Shown here piece by piece: positions 1-6,561 of a DNA stretch of 6,596 bases. The notes beneath the pieces were generated by a model. It worked only from the letters and a program-made list of their open reading frames with translations, had not been told where the DNA came from and searched no databases. The stretch spans positions 1 through 6,596 of the forward strand of contig SXHS01000169.1 in NCBI GenBank assembly GCA_005773145.1, written 5' to 3'. The position numbers and the translations under genes are program-made. Numbering within the stretch: position 1 is the stretch's first letter; each line of letters opens with the position of its first letter. The stretch is from Planctomycetaceae bacterium (GTDB lineage Bacteria > Planctomycetota > Planctomycetia > Pirellulales > Pirellulaceae).

Positions 1-50
1 GATTTACGACCTGGCCTAGCATGGGCAGGAAATCACTCGCCGACCACGGA

Positions 51-1052
51 CTAAGACGCCAACCGCCGCTGGGGCAATGAGTGGAGCGGCACAAATGCCG
101 GCTGTCGTGCCACCGACCGCTCCCCCTCATACCAGGCAATGGTCTCCGCAAGTCCCTCCTCAAGTCTCGTGCTCGCTCGAAACCCAAACGCTTGCCACGC
201 CTTCCGTGTGTCCAGGCAGCGGCGAGGTTGACCATCCGGCTTGCTCGGATCCCATTCGATTCGTCCCCTGAAATCACAGAGGCGACAGATGAGCTGAGTC
301 AGCTCGCGGATCGTGATCTCATTGCCGGAACCGACGTTGATCGGCGCGGGCTCATCGTAGTGGGCCGTCGCGAGTAAAATGGCTCGGGCCGCATCACGCA
401 CGAAGAGGAACTCGCGTGATGCGGTTCCAGTCCCCCACGCTTCAATCGACTCCTGTCCACTCCGCTTAGCCTCGACGACTTTCTTGATCAGCGCCGGGAT
501 CACGTGGCTCGAACCCGGGTCGAAATTGTCGCCCGGCCCATACAAATTGACCGGGAGTAGCGAGATGGCATTGAATCCGTATTCCTCGCGATAAGCGGCC
601 GCCTGTACCAGCAGCATCTTTTTCGCCAGTCCATAGGGTGCGTTGGTTTCCTCCGGATAGCCATCCCACAACGCCTCCTCGCGAAACGGTACCGGAGTAT
701 GCTTGGGATAGGCGCAAATCGTGCCCGTGTTCACGAATTTGTCGACGCCAAATTGGCGAGACTCTTCCATGAGCTGTATCCCCATGATGGCATTTTCATA
801 AAAGAAACTGCCCGGGTGCCGCATGTTGGCCCCAATTCCTCCCACCACCGCAGCCAGATGAATCACCACATGGGGCTCGGCATCGGCAAGCAATCGTCGG
901 ATGGCGGACCGGTCGCGCAGGTCGTAGTCCCGACTGCGCGGAACAAAAATGGACGCAGGCTCATACGCCTCCAATTCTCGGCATACCGCCCTGCCTAGAA
1001 ATCCGGCGCCGCCCGTTACCACCAGCCGCTTGTTGTGAAAATAGTCGAGCAT
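51..1052 (-). CDS. fcl: GDP-L-fucose synthase (GDP-4-keto-6-deoxymannose 3,5-epimerase/4-reductase)
   Basis: This cytoplasmic enzyme converts GDP-4-keto-6-deoxy-D-mannose to GDP-L-fucose using NADPH, the last step of activated fucose supply for surface glycans. It is an extended short-chain dehydrogenase/reductase. The Rossmann nucleotide-binding motif TGGAGFLG is at residues 13-20. The active-site set is T111 (Ser in E. coli, here within GTIC), C113, Y140 and K144 (YxxxK), and H183 in SSHVIPAL. All five lie exactly four residues after the E. coli positions 107, 109, 136, 140 and 179, recalled from memory. The motifs NLYGPGDNF, REFLFVRD, INVGSG and SKPDG are also family-typical. I start it at 1052 (333 residues) because that fits the family length. 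An in-frame ATG at 1103 would add 17 residues unlike the family, and neither start has a strong ribosome site. A tail of about 20 residues after the last family motif is extra. The partner gene gmd is not in the window. Family identity is very secure; the start is less so. Confidence 0.95.
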   Translation of the reverse strand: MLDYFHNKRLVVTGGAGFLGRAVCRELEAYEPASIFVPRSRDYDLRDRSAIRRLLADAEPHVVIHLAAVVGGIGANMRHPGSFFYENAIMGIQLMEESRQFGVDKFVNTGTICAYPKHTPVPFREEALWDGYPEETNAPYGLAKKMLLVQAAAYREEYGFNAISLLPVNLYGPGDNFDPGSSHVIPALIKKVVEAKRSGQESIEAWGTGTASREFLFVRDAARAILLATAHYDEPAPINVGSGNEITIRELTQLICRLCDFRGRIEWDPSKPDGQPRRCLDTRKAWQAFGFRASTRLEEGLAETIAWYEGERSVARQPAFVPLHSLPQRRLAS

Positions 1053-1290
1053 AGTCGCATGTTTCCAATGCGCAAGGAAGCCGCTCACTCGGGGCCTGGA
1101 CATGATGAGCAGCGCAACCTGCTATCGCCGCAGTGCAAAGCCAGCGGAGACTACTAAAAAGTTGCCTGCACGAGCAAGATCACAATTGCGAGCACCTGGA
1201 GCCTAGGGCGGGGAGGCCAATCGCGCGCCGCCGAGACTGGACAGGGGCCATAGCGGCAACGATAATGAAGGATTACAGGAGGAAGCTAGC
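1053..1290. other. Divergent intergenic region between fcl and the PSD1 gene
   Basis: These 238 bases separate two genes transcribed away from each other, so promoters for both should lie here. I searched both strands for sigma-70-like -35/-10 pairs and found none convincing, which is common in planctomycetes. The fcl-proximal 51 bases could instead be coding if the upstream ATG at 1103 is used. Open frames here are short, out of frame with the neighbours and resemble nothing I recognise. Confidence 0.6.
1277..1282 (+). promoter_or_regulatory. Shine-Dalgarno site of the PSD1-type gene
   Basis: AGGAGG lies 8 bases before the ATG at 1291, a near-ideal anti-16S match and spacing. It fixes the start of the PSD1-type protein. 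It is the only strong ribosome-binding site in the window; the other genes have weak or no recognisable sites. Confidence 0.85.
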
Positions 1291-3852
1291 ATGCGCCGTT
1301 CTTCCCTGGCCCCGCGTCACGGTCGCCCCGTTTCGGCTGCGATCGCAGCCCTGATCGCCTGCGCGACCGCCTCCCTTCCAGCGCCCGCTTGGGCCGAATC
1401 GGCGTTGGAATACAATCGTGACATCCGCCCGATCCTGGCTGAACATTGCTTTGCCTGTCATGGCCCCGATAGCGCCGCACGTAAGGCGGACCTGAGGCTG
1501 GATCAACGAGACCTGGCGATCGCCTCAGGAGCCATCCAGGTCGGTCACCCGGACAAGAGCGAACTGATCCAACGGATCACCAGCGCCGACCCCGAACTCG
1601 TCATGCCCCCCGCGGAAACTAAGAAAACGCTGACCGGGCACCAAAAGGAACTTTTGCGGGACTGGATCGCCGGCGGCGCGGAATATCAGCCGCATTGGTC
1701 CTTGTTACGTCCCACGAAGCCATCCCCTCCGGCCGTGCGAGGATCCGTGTGGGTGAAGAACCCGATCGACCGATTCGTGCTGGCACGCCTGGAAGCCATG
1801 CAGCTCCAACCCGCTCCGGAAGCCGACCCACACACGCTCTTCCGACGGCTGTGCCTGGATCTCACCGGTTTGCCTCCCCAACCCGCCGACTCGGCGACAT
1901 TTGCGAGCCAGTACGCGCTCGGCCCGGACGTCGCCATGTCCCGTTGGATCGATCGACTGATGCAATCGCCCGCCTGGGGCGAACATCGGGCCCGCTATTG
2001 GCTTGATGCCGCTCGATACGGCGATACCCACGGCCTGCAGTTCGACAATTACCGCGAGATGTGGCCCTACCGCGATTGGGTCATTCGTGCGTTTGGCGAC
2101 AACCTTCCCTTTGATCAATTTACGGTGGCTCAGATTGCCGGTGATCTGCTCCCCCATCCGACACAAGATCAATTGATCGCCACGGGGTTTCAACGCTGCA
2201 ACATCACGACGAACGAAGGCGGGACGATCGATGAAGAAAACGTGGCCAACTATGCGGCCGACCGCGTGCAGACGATTGGCTGGGTCTATCTCGGCCTGAC
2301 CTCCAACTGCAGTCAATGTCACGACCACAAGTTCGATCCGTTCACGATGCACGACTACTACGCGTTGGCCGCGTTCTTCCGAAATACCACTCAACCCCCC
2401 AAGGATCGTAACTCCAAAGACGGCGGTGGGCCGGTGCTCATTCTTCCCGCGGATTCCGATGCACCGCGCTGGGCCGCACTGCCAGACGCTATCGCCGAGG
2501 CCATCGCGGCTCGCGATGCCAGGAAGCAGCAGTTGCAGGCCGATTTTGAGCACTGGTTGGCCGCTGCGACTTCGGCAGCACCCGCCGGGGTCGATGAGCC
2601 CGTACAGAAGATTCTCCAGACGGCTCCTCAACAACGCACGCCGGAACAGCAAACGGAGTTGCTGAATCACTATCTGACGCTGCACGACGCGGCGTATCCA
2701 CAGTTGGAGAACGCGGTGCGTGAACTCGAGGCCGAGCGGACGGCCATTCAGGACCGGAGTCCAATGACGCATATCCAAGCGGAGCGCACCGATCAGGCCG
2801 CCATGGCGCACGTGTTGATCCGTGGCGAATACGACCGGCCGAGCACTCCCGTGCAGGCCGCGACACCAGCGGCGCTCCATCCCATGCCCCCCGACGCGCC
2901 CCGGAATCGACTCGGACTCGCACGGTGGCTGGTCAACGACGCGAATCCGTTGACGGCCCGCGTCACGGTCAATCGCTTTTGGCAACAGGTGTTCGGGCGG
3001 GGAATCGTCTCCACCACGGAGGACTTCGGCGTGATGGGCTCACCTCCCACTCATCCGGAGCTACTGGACTGGCTCACCGTCACCTTTCGCGAGGAAGGCT
3101 GGGACGTGAAGCGGTTGTTCAAGCTGATGATGATGAGCGCCACCTATCGGCAGGCCGCCGTCGCAGCTGGAGATAAATTGGAACGCGATCCCGATAACAG
3201 CCTGCTGTCGCGCGGCCCTCGTTTTCGCATGGACGCTGAAATGGTACGCGACTATGCCCTCGCTGCCAGCGGGCGGTTGTCATCGAAAATGTTTGGCCCC
3301 AGTGTCAGGCCCTACCAACCTGAAAATATTTGGAACATGGTGGGGTTACGCGAATCGGACACACGAGACTACGTCCCAGACACCGGTGAAGACCTCTATC
3401 GCCGTACCGTCTACACCTTCTGGAAACGCATGGCACCGCCCCCCAACTTGGAAGCGTTTAATGCGCCGAGTCGAGAATTCTGCACCGTACGGCGGGAACG
3501 AACCAACACTCCACTCCAGGCACTGGTGACACTGAATGATCCGCAATATGTGGAAGCCGCCCGGTGCCTGGCACAGAATGCGTTGCTTGCCGGTGGCGGC
3601 GACGACCAGTTGGTACTGGATGACATTGCCAATCGCGTACTCTGTCGAACGTTACAGCCCGGCGAAAGCGAATTGCTGCTTGCCAATCAACGTCAGTACT
3701 TAGCCCATTACACGTCGCACCACGAAGATGCACTCAACTTGATTGCGGTCGGCGAGTCACACCCTGATGAGACGCTGCAACCCGCCACGCTGGCCGCCTG
3801 GACGATGGTCTGCAACGAAATGCTCAACCTGGACGAAACTCTGAACAAGTAA
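1291..3852 (+). CDS. PSCyt1-DUF1549-DUF1553 (PSD1) planctomycete cytochrome-like secreted protein
   Basis: This is a full-length member of the planctomycete PSD1 family, whose biochemical role is not established. A basic start, a hydrophobic stretch (residues 14-29) and AWA-E give a Sec signal peptide cut near residue 35. Residues about 38-135 form the cytochrome c-like PSCyt1 domain, with CFACH at 53-57 and a possible axial methionine at M105 in VMPP. DUF1549 runs from NPIDRFVLARLE (about 157) to about 366 and contains a second haem-type motif, CSQCH, at 340-344. A helical, charged linker (about 395-490) leads to the family motif RGEYDRP at 511-517. DUF1553 starts near 537, with VNRFWQ at 560-565 and NTPLQAL at 739-745. 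The C-terminus (WTMVCNEMLNLDE) matches the usual family end, so the protein is not truncated. At 853 residues it is compact, lacking the carbohydrate-binding or LamG inserts often found in relatives. It is followed after 63 bases by its usual partner, DUF1501. A role in periplasmic redox or polysaccharide breakdown is inference only. Confidence 0.95.
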   Translation: MRRSSLAPRHGRPVSAAIAALIACATASLPAPAWAESALEYNRDIRPILAEHCFACHGPDSAARKADLRLDQRDLAIASGAIQVGHPDKSELIQRITSADPELVMPPAETKKTLTGHQKELLRDWIAGGAEYQPHWSLLRPTKPSPPAVRGSVWVKNPIDRFVLARLEAMQLQPAPEADPHTLFRRLCLDLTGLPPQPADSATFASQYALGPDVAMSRWIDRLMQSPAWGEHRARYWLDAARYGDTHGLQFDNYREMWPYRDWVIRAFGDNLPFDQFTVAQIAGDLLPHPTQDQLIATGFQRCNITTNEGGTIDEENVANYAADRVQTIGWVYLGLTSNCSQCHDHKFDPFTMHDYYALAAFFRNTTQPPKDRNSKDGGGPVLILPADSDAPRWAALPDAIAEAIAARDARKQQLQADFEHWLAAATSAAPAGVDEPVQKILQTAPQQRTPEQQTELLNHYLTLHDAAYPQLENAVRELEAERTAIQDRSPMTHIQAERTDQAAMAHVLIRGEYDRPSTPVQAATPAALHPMPPDAPRNRLGLARWLVNDANPLTARVTVNRFWQQVFGRGIVSTTEDFGVMGSPPTHPELLDWLTVTFREEGWDVKRLFKLMMMSATYRQAAVAAGDKLERDPDNSLLSRGPRFRMDAEMVRDYALAASGRLSSKMFGPSVRPYQPENIWNMVGLRESDTRDYVPDTGEDLYRRTVYTFWKRMAPPPNLEAFNAPSREFCTVRRERTNTPLQALVTLNDPQYVEAARCLAQNALLAGGGDDQLVLDDIANRVLCRTLQPGESELLLANQRQYLAHYTSHHEDALNLIAVGESHPDETLQPATLAAWTMVCNEMLNLDETLNK

Positions 3853-3915
3853 GGCCCATAAAGCCATCGCTTCCTTTGGCCGCAATAGACACCCTCAACT
3901 GACAAGAGCTTAACG

Positions 3916-5367
3916 ATGCTTGAATCCGGCACTACACGAGACCACCTGACGCGTCGCCAGTTTTTTGCCGGCGGGGGGAGTCTCGTGGGGAATGCGGCGA
4001 TCGCGTCGCTGCTCGGCCCTTCCGTGGCCAAGGCGTCCCATTCCAATCCACTAAGGCCACATTACCGGGCTACCGCCAAACGTGTCATCTATCTGCACAT
4101 GGTCGGTGGCCCATCCCAAATGGATCTGTTTGATTATAAGCCGATCATGAAGGATTGGTACGACAAGGAACTCCCTGATTCCGTTCGCCGCGGCCAACGC
4201 CTGACCACCATGACCAGCGGACAGGCCCGGTTCCCAGTAGCCCCCAGCAAATACCGCTTTAGCCAAACGGGCGAATGCGGCATGTGGATGAATACGGAAC
4301 TGCTTCCATGGCTGGCGAAGAAATCCGACGAGATCTGCTGGCTGCGCAGCGTGCATACCGAGGCCATCAATCACGAACCGGCGATCACCGCCATGCAAAC
4401 CGGCAACCAAGTCACCGGCCGGCCATGCCTCGGGGCCTGGGCATCGTACGGCTTGGGTACCATGAACGAGAACCTGCCCACCTTTGTCGTCTTGGTGGCG
4501 ATTCCCAGTAACCGCGAGCAAGAACAGGCCATCTCAGCCCGACTCTGGAACGCTGGCTATCTGCCTGGCGAGCATGCCGGCGTTTCGTTTCGCAGCACGG
4601 GGGACCCGATCCTCTATATCAACAATCCCCCCGGCGTGCCCAATGCCATTCGCCAACGGTCGATCGCGGGAATCAATCAACTCAATCAGATGACCTACAA
4701 TCAACTGCGCGACCCCGAGACCCACACACGGATTCGACAGTACGAAATGGCGTTTCGCATGCAAGCCAGCATGCCAGAATTAACCGACCTGAGCCATGAG
4801 CCGGAACGCACGTTTAAGCTATATGGGGATGAGGCCCGCAAGCCCGGAACTTTCGCCTCGTCGGTGCTGATGGCACGCCGACTTGTCGAGCGCGGGGTAC
4901 GATTCGTACAGATTTATCACAACAACTGGGACCACCATTCCAATATCGGCTCACGAATGCCAGACCAGTGTCGGGATGTGGATCAACCGTGCCACGCGCT
5001 GTTGGAAGATCTCAAGCAGACCGGACTGCTCGACGATACGCTCGTGATCTGGGGGGGCGAGTTCGGCCGGACCATCTACACGCAAGGAACTCTCACCCGC
5101 GAGAATTACGGTCGAGACCACCATCCGCGCTGCTTTACCATGTGGATGGCCGGAGGTGGGGTCAAAGCGGGAAAAATTTACGGGGAAACCGACGACTTCT
5201 CCTACAACATTGTCGCGGATCCGCTGCACATTCGCGATTTTCACGCCACCATCCTGCACACACTGGGATTCGACCACGAACGATTGACCTACAACCATCA
5301 GGGACTCGATCAACGGTTAACGGGCGTCCTACCCGCACGCGTCATCACGGAATTGCTTGCCTCCTGA
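3916..5367 (+). CDS. DUF1501 family protein, Tat-exported, alkaline-phosphatase/sulfatase-like fold
   Basis: DUF1501 proteins belong to the alkaline phosphatase superfamily and are routinely paired with PSD1 proteins; their substrate is unknown. The N-terminus carries a twin-arginine signal, TRRQFF at residues 12-17, then a hydrophobic stretch and a likely cut after AKA (residue 40), so it should be exported folded. Family motifs follow in order: GGPSQMDLFDYKP from residue 64, with D70 a candidate metal ligand; WDHHSN at 338-343; WGGEFGRT at 379-386; and GRDHHP at 399-404 leading into MWMAGGGVKAG. The C-terminus (HATILHTLGFDHERLTY, then RLTGV) is the normal family end, so at 483 residues it appears intact. 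Metal-ligand assignments are inferred from the superfamily. The gene lies 63 bases after the PSD1 gene, has only a weak AAGAG ribosome site, and is probably co-transcribed with it. Annotation pipelines often label such genes sulfatase, which the sequence does not prove. Confidence 0.95.
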   Translation: MLESGTTRDHLTRRQFFAGGGSLVGNAAIASLLGPSVAKASHSNPLRPHYRATAKRVIYLHMVGGPSQMDLFDYKPIMKDWYDKELPDSVRRGQRLTTMTSGQARFPVAPSKYRFSQTGECGMWMNTELLPWLAKKSDEICWLRSVHTEAINHEPAITAMQTGNQVTGRPCLGAWASYGLGTMNENLPTFVVLVAIPSNREQEQAISARLWNAGYLPGEHAGVSFRSTGDPILYINNPPGVPNAIRQRSIAGINQLNQMTYNQLRDPETHTRIRQYEMAFRMQASMPELTDLSHEPERTFKLYGDEARKPGTFASSVLMARRLVERGVRFVQIYHNNWDHHSNIGSRMPDQCRDVDQPCHALLEDLKQTGLLDDTLVIWGGEFGRTIYTQGTLTRENYGRDHHPRCFTMWMAGGGVKAGKIYGETDDFSYNIVADPLHIRDFHATILHTLGFDHERLTYNHQGLDQRLTGVLPARVITELLAS

Positions 5368-5390
5368 GTTCGGTTTTTGGGGCTCAACGA

Positions 5391-6323
5391 ATGCACGGCA
5401 TGCCTTTCGTTCCTCAATCTCAATCGGAACAAGCCCGAGCCACGCTTGGCCCCCCGCGCACGCCGCGGCCATGGCTAGCCATGGCAGGGATGAGCCTGCT
5501 GCTGCTCCTACCAGTCGCCATTCGTGGCCAAACGCCCCCCTCTCCCTCGTCGGCAGTGACCCGCGAGAAAATGAGCGGTGGCAATATCGCCAAAAACGGC
5601 TTTGCGAATGAGGATGAGATCCGCGACAAGTTCAATCAATGGCAATCGGATCGAGATGCACAAGAATGGCTGCAAACGATGGGGTACCCGATCTCGGATA
5701 TTGTGACCATCACAGCGGTCAAGCCGCACGGAAAAAAGGCGGATGTCGAAGTCCGCGTTAAAACCCAGGCCGCCGAGAAGACGGAGGGGATCTCGATCAA
5801 GCTTGTCCATAGCCCGCGCGGTTTCAATCAGATCGACAAACGTTGGTTAGCGCAATATGTGCCCATGTGGCACATACCTCCATCGGTCGTGGAAACGTTG
5901 CAGAGATTCGTGGGCGAATCGCCGCCGACTTCTGCGAGTCGCGATCCACAGCGTATGTTTCTGGATGAATTTCCAGCCCACGCCCAACAAGAAGTGGTGG
6001 ATTTTTTCTCAGCCCATCGCGAAGCGATAGTCGCCGGGTTGCTGGCAGGCGATGGCCCACATCGCGCGGGATGGATGTTGGTGACAGATAAATCGCCAGA
6101 TCACACCCGTTGGACACTTCATCCCATGCCCGAAGTCCTACGATTTTTTGGCGAGGGTCCGGTGCACATCACGCGTCATGGGAATCTCAAAATCGGGCGA
6201 ATTACGATGCAACGCAAGGGAGGAGACGGCGGCCAGGACACCGCCCAGATGTTGCAATTCAAGATCAACCCAGCGCTGTTGTTTCAGCGAGACGCTCCGC
6301 CGGCCCCAATGGCCAAGCCGTGA
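5391..6323 (+). CDS. HinP1I-like type II restriction endonuclease with an in-frame signal-peptide-like N-terminus
   Basis: From the ATG at 5571 to the stop there are 250 residues, against 247 for R.HinP1I, a GCGC-specific enzyme. The match, recalled from memory, runs end to end: IAKNGFANEDEI at the start, DAQEWLQTMGY, the central RGFNQIDKRWLAQY, RRMF-like QRMFLDEF, GWMLV, and the C-terminal ITMQRKGGDGG and MLQFKINP. The catalytic region differs: HinP1I has SD-X18-QxK, and here it is AD-X16-SxK (D at 5742, S at 5793, K at 5799). Upstream in the same frame, residues 1-60 from the ATG at 5391 contain arginines and then a hydrophobic run (W28-I44) followed by RGQTPP, like a signal peptide. The start is uncertain: 5391 fits operon spacing (23 bases after DUF1501), whereas GTG 5556 or ATG 5571 fits the family. 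None has a strong ribosome site. No methyltransferase is visible. Family membership is secure; activity, export and start are open. Confidence 0.85.
   Translation: MHGMPFVPQSQSEQARATLGPPRTPRPWLAMAGMSLLLLLPVAIRGQTPPSPSSAVTREKMSGGNIAKNGFANEDEIRDKFNQWQSDRDAQEWLQTMGYPISDIVTITAVKPHGKKADVEVRVKTQAAEKTEGISIKLVHSPRGFNQIDKRWLAQYVPMWHIPPSVVETLQRFVGESPPTSASRDPQRMFLDEFPAHAQQEVVDFFSAHREAIVAGLLAGDGPHRAGWMLVTDKSPDHTRWTLHPMPEVLRFFGEGPVHITRHGNLKIGRITMQRKGGDGGQDTAQMLQFKINPALLFQRDAPPAPMAKP
5468..5485. repeat. Perfect 18-bp palindrome
   Basis: GCCATGGCTAGCCATGGC is identical to its own reverse complement with no spacer. It overlaps the in-frame ATG at 5481 and lies about 85-100 bases upstream of the family-predicted endonuclease starts. 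It could be an operator for a dimeric regulator or an accident of the codons for PWLAMAG. It does not resemble the C-box operators I know from controller-regulated restriction systems. Confidence 0.6.
5472..5522 (+). other. Signal-peptide-like hydrophobic segment upstream of the endonuclease domain
   Basis: Read in the endonuclease frame, these codons give a 17-residue uncharged hydrophobic run containing five consecutive leucines. It is preceded by arginines and prolines (PPRTPRP) and followed by RGQTPPSPSS, a polar, proline/serine-rich linker. This is the n-region, h-region, c-region order of a Sec signal, with a conceivable cut after G46. There is no lipobox cysteine. No HinP1I relative I know of carries such a segment, so it is either a real export signal, the leftover start of another secreted-protein gene, or untranslated upstream sequence. 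Confidence 0.5.
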
Positions 6324-6436
6324 AGCATTAGGCTGCGCCTGGTACGTGTTTAGCCTTGCGGACATTGCGGAAGCATTAGCGGCAAAACAATCACCAAGGG
6401 CCACCGGACTCATCAGCTGGAGGGCGCTAGTATCGC

Positions 6437-6454
6437 GAACCGGAAATCCGGTTC
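6437..6454 (+). terminator. Inverted repeat, possible transcription terminator of the three-gene cluster
   Basis: GAACCGGA and TCCGGTTC form a perfect 8-bp inverted repeat separated by two bases; in RNA about 7 pairs with a 4-base loop. It is flanked by a second inverted pair, CTAGT at 6427-6431 and ACTAG at 6456-6460, so a longer interrupted hairpin is possible. It lies 113 bases after the endonuclease stop. No U-run follows on either strand, so an intrinsic terminator of the classic type is not supported and the terminator label is tentative. Confidence 0.35.
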
Positions 6455-6479
6455 CACTAGAAAGAAGGTCTCCCTAGCT

Positions 6480-6561
6480 TCCCCAAGACGTGTTTTCCTC
6501 AAGATGTGCAGTCCCCACGATGTGCTTTCCTCAAACAAGTGCGGTCCTCAACAACGCGTTT
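6480..6561. repeat. Degenerate 16-17 bp tandem repeat, five units
   Basis: Five consecutive units start at 6480, 6496, 6512, 6528 and 6545: TCCCCAAGACGTGTTT, TCCTCAAGATGTGCAG, TCCCCACGATGTGCTT, TCCTCAAACAAGTGCGG and TCCTCAACAACGCGTTT. Each opens with TCCYCA and most carry a central RYGTG. A sixth TCCTC starts at 6562 and then diverges. The period is too short for CRISPR and there are no unique spacers. Function unknown; an iteron-like or protein-binding array, or decayed minisatellite, are the options. Confidence 0.65.

Noticed and set aside
1053..1290. Sigma-70-type promoters for the divergent genes
   Set aside because: Only weak partial matches were seen on either strand, none with both boxes and good spacing.
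2625..2637. Thirteen-base match TCCTCAACAACGC to the fifth tandem-repeat unit (6545-6557)
   Set aside because: It lies in conserved PSD1 coding sequence, has no neighbouring units, and one 13-base match is near chance level for a window of this size.
1705..2985. Long open frame of 426 codons on the minus strand, antisense to the PSD1 gene
   Set aside because: It lies wholly within a well-supported gene, its translation resembles no family and is rich in Arg/Gly/Val as expected of a GC-rich antisense shadow.
4968..5390. Upstream part of the open frame that continues into the endonuclease, overlapping the DUF1501 gene
   Set aside because: It runs out of frame through conserved DUF1501 codons and its translation is low-quality, Arg-rich sequence; the DUF1501 frame is clearly the real one there.
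6322..6379. Direct repeat GAAGCATTAG at 6322-6331 and 6370-6379 as a possible attachment or target-site duplication
   Set aside because: The copies are only 48 bases apart with no element between them, and the length is compatible with coincidence; 48 being three times 16 may be accidental.
6480..6561. CRISPR array
   Set aside because: Units are 16-17 bases, contiguous, degenerate and without unique spacers; no cas gene is present.
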